Shown here: positions 55,829 through 64,000 of the stretch, one piece after another | Position numbering within the stretch: the first letter of the stretch is position 1 | Layout of the letters: every line of letters starts with the position of its first letter | NCBI RefSeq assembly: GCF_037392515.1 | Contig: NW_027133893.1 | Location: 186,001 to 250,000 of the forward strand | Length of the DNA stretch: 64,000 nt | Direction: 5' to 3' | DNA from: Haliotis asinina | Taxonomy: Eukaryota > Mollusca > Gastropoda > Lepetellida > Haliotidae | The notes under the pieces: model-generated | Database searches by the model: none | What the model was told of the DNA's origin: nothing | What the model saw: only the letters and a program-made list of their open reading frames with translations | Program-made: the position numbers and the translations under genes

Positions 55829-56235
55829 TCTAATCAAAGAGTGTGGCTTACCCCTTTACCTATGCTCGTGCTTACACCTTTACCTATGCTCGTGTGTGCA
55901 CATTCCGGTGGCATTCAAAACAATCTAAATATCGTGGCACTCAGAACAATCTAAATGTCTTATGTCATTCTAATCAAAGAGTGTGGCTTACACCTTTACC
56001 TATGCTCGTGCTTACACTTTTACCTATGCTCGTATGTGCACATTCCGGTGGCATTCAAAACAATCTAAATATCGTGGCACTCAGAACAATCTAAATGTCT
56101 TATGTCATTCTAATCAAAGAGTGTGGCTTACCCCTTTACCTATGCTCGTATGTGCACATTCCGGTGGCACTCAAAACAATCTAAATATCGTGGCACTCAA
56201 AACAATCTAAATATCGTGGCACTCAAAACGATTTC
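55829..56235. repeat. 140-bp tandem repeat, ~2.9 copies
   Basis: The word TCATTCTAATCAAAGAGTGTGG recurs at 140-bp spacing (starts near 55,827, 55,967 and 56,107). Each unit includes CCTTTACCTATGCTCG (one or two times), TGTGCACATTCCGGTGGCA and one or more AACAATCTAAATATCGTGGC words. The third copy is shortened and the AATCTAAAT word is further repeated at its end. Open frames across it are by-products of the repeat. Confidence 0.95.
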
Positions 56236-57987
56236 AATGTTGCTGGAATTTACGTACTCCTCGTTCTCATCTATATTGGAAATCAGCTTGAGATGTATTC
56301 ATTGGCAATAAATCTGGTCTATTCCTTTATCTTGAGTTCTTCACATATCCAACTTTGGATTATCCTCGAAACCCGTGAATCGAAAATACAATAGGGTTAT
56401 TCTTCGCTTAGGTCGTCGTCCGTTGACAAACTTCTGTTTGGCGCCTCTCGCACGCTCAGCGCACCAGCCTACATGACACATACCACTAGCAGCAAAGGCA
56501 TGATGCCGGGAAGAGATCGTCTCCATTTGGCATGTCCCAGATTGGTGCAAGTTAGAAGTGGAAACATATTCTTTTAGATAAGAAAATTATAAGCCAACGA
56601 GTTTTCATAGATATATACACATACTACGACCAGATATATAATCGGAACTACATATGTAATAATTCAGTCTTATGGTTAGCGTTGTCCATTTTTGAAGTCG
56701 AAACAGATGCAGAAGAAAGAAGGGCGTGGCCATGTTGTTACGCAAAAGTCGGATCCATGTATAGCGCAATCGAGCTACTTCATAACAGTTTATAATTTCT
56801 AATCTTACGATGAAATAATGGCTGGAAGTACAATATTTAGGCATCGACTTCTGAATTTTAATATACATGTCGTAGTATTGTGGTGTGAATCACGAGAAAC
56901 CAATATTGTTCATACACGTTCCTTCATCGATTATAATGCGGAAGGATAGTTTATGCACATATTCCCGGTCATAAAATTAATTTCATTAGTCAAATTTGAC
57001 CTAATTTCTTCCTGGTCATATCGCACATGATGAACAAGAAGTAACAGTGGGATGTGTTCACGAAGATGAGATCATTGACTTTTTTCAACGGGTAGATCGG
57101 CATACGGGTTCGGAAAGCAGTCACACAAATATATCAATATCAAAATACTTTTCTACATTTATTTTTATTTTTGTCCCCAAGTGAATTGTAATTGCTTTTA
57201 CTGTTATATGTTTTTGTTTCACCGTAAACATTGCGAAAGACATACTTATAATAAGTATCCGCACACTTGCTGATCATGATAATCACGTGAGAAATTCAAT
57301 GACTGAGACGATTTTGACCCCATACTTCCAAGTTTTACTTTATGAAGTAAATATGAGTAAGAAAGGAATTTAGAAAACCACGGTACCAGATGGTTACGCA
57401 GCTATTAACAGAAGGTAAGTTTTACCTCGAACTGTCTATGCTACTTAGACTCGTGTTAGACAGAATTGTTGAGACTTCTGTCGTATAATGTTTGTTGTGT
57501 TTATTGTAAAACAAGAAGAAGAGGCATCCAGGCACAAAAACTTGTAATACCACAAGAGACAAATTTACACAGTTTAATGGACAACTTTTACAAAGGGGTC
57601 ACGGGAAAAATTAACCATGCGTATTATATTGTCAGATGTGCACAGGGTTAATTTTGTTTAGCTTTTTCTGAGTATATGACGTCAGTTGTGTATTACTTGT
57701 TTGTGTATCTCTGCAACAATAATTAGTAATTTAAATCAGTGAACAGTTCAGTTAATAATTGTTTTTCTTAAGACTCAGTGTTCTAATTGCTTTATTAAAG
57801 CACAATTCATATTAACATGTCTCTCACTCAGTGAAGTGTTATATTTTAGTTGATTAATGCACACAAACGTAAGAACAAGGATCAATAAGATATCTATCAT
57901 GTATATTCATAAAAGATAAATTAACTTCTGGTAAAAATAATTCATCTGCCTCTTAAATGTTTGACACACACATGTCACAGCAAAAAT
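56236..57987. other. AT-rich sequence, no gene recognised
   Basis: Short frames at 56,341-56,550 and 56,605-56,868 (minus) and at 57,466-57,651 (plus) lack motifs and splice context. Nothing else supportable. Confidence 0.4.
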
Positions 57988-58290
57988 AACTTGGTTTCCG
58001 TTCTTGCGGAAACCTGATGGATACTGGGTAATGTAGGTTTCCGCTAGGTTTCAGTTTCAGGAAACGCGCAATGAGAGTTTCCGCATAGTTGCCACAACTG
58101 AAACTAACAAGTCTTAGTTTCCGTCATGTTTCCGTCAACTGAAACTGTAGTTGGAAGTTTCCATTTAGTTTCAGTTTACTGAAACCTTTATAGCTGGAGT
58201 GAGTAAGTTTCTGGTCTTGCGGAAACCTTGTGGATCTTGGGTAATGTAGGTTTCCGCTAGGTTTCTGTACAAGGAAGATGACAATGAGAG
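57988..58290. repeat. GTTTCCGC/GCGGAAAC-rich repeat block
   Basis: Many copies of GTTTCCGC, GCGGAAACC, GTTTCAGTTT and ACTGAAAC occur in both orientations, including two near-copies of TTGCGGAAACC followed by TGGRT..TGGGTAATGTAGG (about 58,008 and 58,218). The same GCGGAAACCTGATGGA word recurs at 63.8-64.0 kb. The local inverted repeats could form small hairpins. Confidence 0.75.
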
Positions 58291-58477
58291 TTCGCTTAGT
58301 TTAGAAAGCTGAAATATGTTGTATTATCTTGTTATATTTATTACATATTTATTTGAACAAAAAACAAACGCTGGGAATATTATGATCCAATTGTTTCATT
58401 TCTTTGAAAAGCTCACATTTTAATGCAACAGGGCAGTTGCAGTAGTACACAATTCGCTGTATTAAGAAACTGGGGCG

Positions 58478-59293
58478 GTCAGAGAAGAGTAACAGAATTC
58501 TCTGCACACAAGCATTGCTCAGGAAGTAGGCACACTGAATGAAGACGTGCTAGCCAGTACACAAAGTGCTTTGTTCTTCTGTAGATGTTTGTTGGTGTAT
58601 GCGAGTCCTGGTTAATATCTGGCGAAACATCTGAATCCGAATCAATCAGGCTCTCACATTGTGGTGGTAATAGCTCGCAAACCTTGAATGTGCTGTTAAT
58701 ATCTTGGTCACTGTCAGTGTCTGGAAAGGAAAAGGACATTCAGTTTGAATCATCAATTCAACTGAGAGACAATTCAATGAATGAAACACAGCCATATATA
58801 TGATAATGCAGATAACATGTATTACAAATATTAAATACGTATTACCATTTGCTCACTTTCAGTTATTACAGTTACATGTATGATACATACATTAAATATA
58901 TTAAACATGGATAGCAAAGTGACAGTGCAAACTCGATTTTTAGTGAAATCTAAAACTTCTTTGATGACTAACCTGATGAAACATTTGTCATTCACCCGAA
59001 AAATCTTTACAAACTAACAAACATCTTGTTACGGAGATGGAGATAACGTGTTTTTCTTGAAACAGACGTCTAGCAGTGAGGACAGAAAAGCCGTATTTCT
59101 CCTGGAATTTAAAATATATGTATATATTATGCTTGAATCCATGTACAGTTACACTTTGAGTGAGGTCAAAAAGGTTTGTTGTATGTATTAACATAGTGTC
59201 AGCTTCATTATAAAGCTATATGAATAATATTGTTATAAAAGAGATTCCCTTACCGGGCATCATTCTCCGAGTTTGTTGGTCCACAATCCATAT
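58478..59293 (-). other. Candidate minus-strand exons, identity unknown
   Basis: On the minus strand an exon-like 59,253-59,293 (acceptor TTTACAG, ATGGATTGTGG start, donor GTAAGG) is followed by a possible exon at about 59,105 with acceptor AAATTCCAG. A longer exon-like frame from about 58,720 to 58,478 has acceptor CTTTCCAG and encodes DTDSDQDIN, LPPQCESLIDSDSDVSPD and a Cys-rich end LHSVCLLPEQCLCAENS. The phases I tried do not join cleanly, so the model is weak. The acidic Asp/Ser runs resemble those of the plus-strand gene at 60.6-63.2 kb only in style. Confidence 0.3.
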
Positions 59294-60559
59294 CTGTAAA
59301 TCAAATAACTGACACAACGATTCTTTCAGAAATATGAAACTTGAGGAGTGATGATAATGTCAATGCATTGTAGGGCTAACACATGCAACATGTACTGATG
59401 GACAAGGTTTTAATGGTTATAAAACAAATATCAAACCAGGAAACTGATTAACTGGTACAACTGGATACACAGAACTGACACAGGACATAAGATACTAGAT
59501 AATTTGATGAACTAATAAATGTATGATGTGACTTGGTTGAAATATTTCTGGAGCACAGATTATATGAATAGATATAACGAAGACATATATGCGGAATATC
59601 TCTGGGTACCCATGTTAAAACAAATATTGTAGAAACCAACCATATTTCAGAAACGTATTTCTCGTGATTTTAGGCTGTTTTTCTTGACAATTACTTGTCG
59701 CAATGTCCACAAAGAACTGTGTCCCTGCAGCAGAAAGTGCCACGAATAGTCTACAGAAATTATGCATGTACAAATCATAGCCAAAGGGTCAGTGGGATTG
59801 TGCTTCATTCTTCATTCACATTGACAAATGAATTAAGGTTTCAAAGAAATTGTGACACATCACAAATTATATTAGTAATAGTAGTAAAGTTAACTTAAAG
59901 GGTAGATAGGGATAGTAGATCTGGGTGTATAACTGAAAAGAACAAACAATGTTAATATTTCTAACCCCCGTGCATGTTGTGAGCACAGTGCGTAAATTAC
60001 TTACATGGTATGTGGTGGTGGTGGTGGTGGGGGGGGGGGGGGGTCCATCCAGCAGAAATATATCCGGATACTACCTTCTCCAGACAGGATTTTAGAAAAT
60101 AACTTATTTGCCACAATAAAGTTTCCCATGAGTGCTAAATCAGTAGGACTCATGACGCTCGGGCATGTTAAAGTAAGGTGAACATGTTTTCACAATTAAT
60201 CACTGTTAATAATAACAAGGTCTACATATTGATGCTTGACACTGAGAAAAAGCAATCAGTGACGCTAATGCGATGAAAAGACTGCTAAAACCATAACTGC
60301 TCACTGTTGTCACTTTGAGTACTTACATTCAATCCGCTGAATTCCACTTTTCACACTCCCCTTTGATGTCGGCAATGTAAACAAATAAACGAATGGCGAC
60401 AGGATCACGTCCACGCGAGACTATCTAATTGTTAACAAAACAACTCACAACAGGGTGTACCTTCCTCTTTTGTTGTAGAACGAGGAAATCTACTGTCAAA
60501 TGGTCACATTAGATTTATTTTAAAAAACACAATGACAAAACTGTCTATTTCCCGTGAGT
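59294..60559. other. Sequence without recognised gene; poly-G tract
   Basis: A GGT run leading into G15 lies at about 60,016-60,043. No coding feature is supported. Confidence 0.4.
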
Positions 60560-60665
60560 GTTAGCGAGACGCCATCTTGTTTGGCGGGTAGGAACAAATT
60601 TGTTTTCCTAGCAATTATTTTTCAAAACTTTAAGCATAAGATGGCTGCGTCGTGTAAACTTTGCC
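60560..60665. promoter_or_regulatory. Possible core promoter with YY1-like words
   Basis: GACGCCATCTTG at 60,569 and AAGATGGCTGCG at 60,639 are YY1-type words in opposite orientations. TTTGGCGGGTAG between them is E2F-like. They lie just upstream of and at the candidate first exon, and between plus and minus candidate genes. Confidence 0.4.
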
Positions 60666-63230
60666 ATGGCCACCTCACTTTCCCCAAAAGCACTCGATGA
60701 AAGAATTCGCGACTTGGAGAAGAAAGCAGAGAACGGATGCGAGCAACTCGGAGTACCTCGGATGTGTCAGGTAAGACCGAGGGTATTTTATTGTAAATAA
60801 CGTTTAAAGAAATATTGCGTTAATGACAGAAATCCGGATAGATTATAAAGTTTATCCCGCGAATGTATATTTTCGCTGGTATTATTTTTAAATGTTATCG
60901 TTAAATCTAAGTAAAATAGGCCTGAAAAATAAGTTTGTTTATATTCCATTTCAATAGATCGACATGGTATAGAATACACCAAGCTTGTATTTGTAAGTAA
61001 CTATCTTAGTACTAACCACAAGTATTTATTTAAGTTTAAAGGGGTAGACTTTTGATTTTAGTGCTCCTGTTAATAGTTTGCAAATTTTAGCGTTGCAACT
61101 CGGTTAGCACTTGTACAAAAGGTGTGTGTGTGTGGGGGGGGGGGGGGATGAATTACGATCTGCATCAAAAAGATCCGCCATGTGTAGTGGTTCACTCATG
61201 GGTTTACTGGGTATTGCAAGATGTATTTCACCAATTCAGATATATTTTAAAGAATGATAAAAATGATGGGCTTTTACAATGGCAACATTTCGGTGTAATT
61301 TATTAAATGCAATCCTGGATCATTAGTGAAATGAAATTGTTTACCCCCAAATTCGCTCAGAGGGGTCAGATGTGTTTCTGAACTATTTGAGGCAAACACT
61401 AAATTCATATAAGAAACTGTTAGCTCTGCATAGGATACATTTAAAATTTCATGTAATTTTTCAATAATTTAATACATACGTGTTGAGCATAATCATATAT
61501 ATATATACCTGTTATATTTAACGTATTTGATTTAATCTTTTAGGCTGTTGTGAGAAAAATCTGGACATGACCCTTGTCTATCGAAGGTATGTGCTCATGT
61601 TACTAGGTAAATTCACTTTGAATATTTCATTAATTCACTTCCCTACGTACGTTTTCTCAAAATGAAAAATACATGAAAGTATCATTTGCAAATGGATTTG
61701 AATAGCCGGTAAACTAAATCAGTTTAACGTTACACCTGTGTGAAATTGCCATCAAACTGACCCCTTGATTTTACAATGCTTAATTGCTGCAAGGTTATGT
61801 CATGTGATATAACTAAACTTCTTTTATCATGATCTTTATGTCAGTTGTTCACTTACCGGTTGCATAACTTTGTACAAACAGGATGTACATAGAATTTGCA
61901 CGAAATAACACAAAGGATGGTTAGCCTTTTTGGAAGTTATTTTAAATCATTTAACTACAAAATGGTAAACTTTCAGAACAATATATGTATTCAAAGTTAT
62001 AAATCTGCAGTTTACTTGGTTGTATAATTTTCACTGACGATCGTTAATTTTAATAGACATTGTGTTGAATGCATGATTGAATGAAGTGCAAGAAAAATGA
62101 CGTTTGCTTTTTATGTCAGTAAAGCCGATGACGAGGACTCTATGAATATAGTAGTCAAAGAAACAAGTGACTATATCACGACCAAGGATGGTCAATAGGA
62201 TCTTGTGAAGGTAATTTTCACTCACCTGCCTGTCATTATAAATAGTTAATGATTTAAATAATAGTGTAAAGACAGATTTATGGATGTTAACTTCAGTAAC
62301 CAAGCCAGCATGGCATATATAAATACCTTTGCCTAACAGATGAACTAAAATGTGTGAAACATGCTGTATAGTACTTTAAACATTTATTTTCAGAAGCGCT
62401 TTGTAGAGTGTGGCGGAACAGGCGTGATGATCTCAGTAGACAAGAAACCGGAAAGAAAGTGTCACACAGAACAGCAGCAAAAAAAACAAAAACAAAACGA
62501 ATGAAATCCGTAAGTATATCTATTCGAATAATAACATGTAACAATTCTTCTCATTACAATGTGTGACAGATTCTAAGTTCCGGAAATATACATTTAAAAT
62601 GTTTATGGATTATTGCTTTTTACATTCTTAAGATGTGTAACACATGATTCAGATCATAATTTCATAAATCGTAACATGAGAATGAAGTCAGTTAATGATG
62701 ATATATAAACATGTTACTACACTTCAGAGCAACAGATTGTGTGTTGATAAGAAAATAGGATATGTCATTAAATGTGATGAACTGCTTAACTTGTGTTGGG
62801 GTGATTAATGAAGTAAATAATTTTTCACGACACTTCCTTTTTAATAATTTGCAATCCATCTTGGCATTATGGTTTATCTGTTGATTGATTTTTGTTTAAT
62901 TTTCAGAAAATTGCACTGCGCATGAAAAGCCTGAAAACTATTGACTGGCCAGATCGACGAAAGGAAAGGGTTTCAACTATACTTACCTTGGAAATGACTT
63001 CACCAGTTGTGAGTGATGAAGAAGATGCCAATTCATTGCTCTCTTACCCCTTTACCTGGGAATCTAAACTCAAGATGTCTGCACTGGACTCAGCCACAAT
63101 TTTCAACGCCACCACCAAAGCTAAGGCCAACATGAAGACCAGGATGCGGCATCCAACCACAATGACAGAGATATCCGCTCAAGGATGCCCAAGTGGGCTA
63201 GTAAATAGCTAATCGATCACATGAACGTAA
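60640..63230 (+). pseudogene. Multi-exon gene of unknown family, probably decayed
   Basis: Exon-like pieces with good splice signals are 60,640-60,770 (donor CAG/GTAAGA), 61,544-61,586, 62,120-62,210, 62,394-62,509 and 62,907 to about 63,230. Exons 4 and 5 join in phase: EALCRVWRNRRDDL, KVSHRTAAKKTKTKRMKS, then KIALRMKSLKTIDW, PVVSDEEDANSLLSYPFTWE. A shifted frame then ends RSRMPKWASK at a TAG. The acidic SDEED, then PFTWES, then a terminal P-K-W-A is a C-terminal pattern I have seen in many uncharacterised invertebrate proteins. Exon 1 in the joining frame has an in-frame TGA (about 60,697), exon 3 changes frame, and exon 5 is frameshifted near its end. An alternative ATG at 60,666 gives DERIRDLEKKAENGCEQLGV but stops in exon 2. 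It is either a pseudogene or I have mis-set exon edges. Confidence 0.4.
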
Positions 63231-63652
63231 TTTTATCTGTGATCAATTAAATTTGAATTATTCTCAATGTAAAACTTTAATAGTTTTGATATTCTGATTG
63301 TATTTCAATTAATACAATTTTATTCAATCTTAATTTTTATCTATTTTCCAAGAGACCTTTGTTTACTTTAAATACATTTTTTGTACTTTCAATGTAACCT
63401 AAGTTCTTTATTGCATTTTATTTCATTGTTGTATTGTATTGCATGGTGTGTGTTATTATATGTTTAGCATTGACTGACTGGGGTGTGTTTTTCTGTGTCA
63501 GCGTGAGGAGGTGCAGGAGGAGTCAAGGGATGCAACTGTTATAGCATGTTTTTAGAAATATTTTTGTCATAAGTGACAAATATTGATCTGTTATCTAGTG
63601 CTATATCTTTTTATTATTTATCAGATATATGTTTGATCCATATTTGTCTAAA

Positions 63653-63658
63653 AATAAA
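63653..63658 (+). terminator. Polyadenylation signal AATAAA
   Basis: AATAAA is followed about 15 nt later by a T-rich stretch. It is the first good signal downstream of the last exon at 62,907-63,230. Confidence 0.45.
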
Positions 63659-63799
63659 GCAGTGAATCTTATTGTATCTTTTGTTTTTCTTTATGTATAC
63701 GTGATGATTGTACACAAACTCCTTATATTGTCTTTGCCAACCAGGAGTAACAAGAATGTTATATGCAATGACACACATTGAATGACTCCTGTGAACCCG

Positions 63800-64000
63800 A
63801 GTAAATGAAATGCTGTGGAAAGTTTTCTGGCAACAGAAACTCTGCGGAAACCTGATGGAGTCTTGTTAACTGAAACTCTGCGGAAACCTGATGGAGTCTT
63901 GGTGACTGAAACTCTGCGGAAACCTGATGGATCTCTAACTTAACTGAAACTCAACGGAAACTTGTTGGAGCATGGGTAACGGATACCGTGCGGAAACCCT
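63800..64000. repeat. ~36-bp tandem repeat (GCGGAAACCTGATGGA-type)
   Basis: Units of about 36 bp contain ACTGAAACTCTGCGGAAACC then TGATGGAGTCTTGG. They become more diverged toward the window end, where the array is cut. The core word is shared with the block at 58.0-58.3 kb. Confidence 0.85.

Noticed and set aside
55760..56311. Three overlapping protein-coding frames
   Set aside because: They are produced by the 140-bp tandem repeat, whose length is not a multiple of three; the same peptide recurs in successive frames, as expected for chance translation.
63800..64000. Tandem hammerhead ribozymes
   Set aside because: CTGATGG..AGTC..GACT..GAAAC in one unit mimics a hammerhead, but the core A after CTGATG is G, neighbouring units lose stem II, and no cleavage site or other stems are seen.

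Overview
The window is animal nuclear DNA, most likely from a marine gastropod close to abalone (Haliotis). The evidence is a vetigastropod-type SINE at 21.25-21.49 kb that I recognise from abalone sequence, introns with GT..AG ends, an ankyrin exon, and a very high load of animal mobile elements (Polinton/Maverick, BEL/Pao, Ty3/gypsy-like LTR element, two copies of one RNase H-bearing LINE, Tc1). There are no bacterial operons, no CRISPR array and no tRNA or rRNA gene that I can see. The species is an inference from memory of repeats, not from a search.

Layout. 1-10,242 is one satellite of about 51-52 bp units carrying telomere-like TTAGGG/CCCTAA words, organised in higher-order copies of 1,855 and 2,064 bp. 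10.3-16.0 kb is bounded by long imperfect inverted repeats and holds a roughly 398-bp duplication, a 13-bp minisatellite and a scrap of a LINE ORF1 zinc knuckle. 16.9-18.0 kb is a short-TIR non-autonomous DNA element, 18.6-19.25 kb a decayed Tc1 transposase, 19.4-20.1 kb a 64-bp tandem array and 21.25-21.5 kb a SINE. The only convincing intact host coding exon is at 21,809-23,022: twelve ankyrin repeats behind a good splice acceptor.

23.9-26.8 kb is the 5'-truncated, decayed minus-strand pol of a BEL/Pao retroelement. It abuts a CpG-rich promoter-like block and then a degenerate Polinton/Maverick (about 26.8-36.9 kb), nearly all on the minus strand: packaging ATPase (no P-loop seen), a 332-aa basic protein, two small capsid-type proteins, retrovirus-type integrase with chromodomain tail, a small membrane protein, minor capsid (penton-type), a basic core-like protein, double-jelly-roll major capsid and an adenovirus-type cysteine protease. 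Most of these carry stops or frameshifts. No family B DNA polymerase is present in the window.

At the left end of that element lies the most unusual thing I found: two short, divergently transcribed genes (27,275-27,808 minus and about 28,020-28,309 plus). They share a bidirectional TATA/CRE/CCAAT promoter, and each ends, about 20 nt after its stop codon, in a sequence fitting the metazoan histone mRNA 3' stem-loop consensus (GGYYYUUHUHARRRCC followed by ACC). Neither encodes a histone.

36.9-46.1 kb is a minus-strand LINE into which a rearranged LTR element (40,819-43,482) has inserted. That LTR element has integrase fused ahead of reverse transcriptase and RNase H last, the Gmr1-type order. 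A segment with a hammerhead-ribozyme-like core also sits in this LINE's ORF1. 48,139-54,139 is a full-length plus-strand copy of the same LINE with a perfect 17-bp target-site duplication. The remainder (54-64 kb) contains an orphan BEL/Pao C-terminal fragment, a 140-bp tandem repeat, GTTTCCGC-rich repeats, and a probably decayed multi-exon gene (60.6-63.2 kb) with a candidate divergent minus-strand partner.
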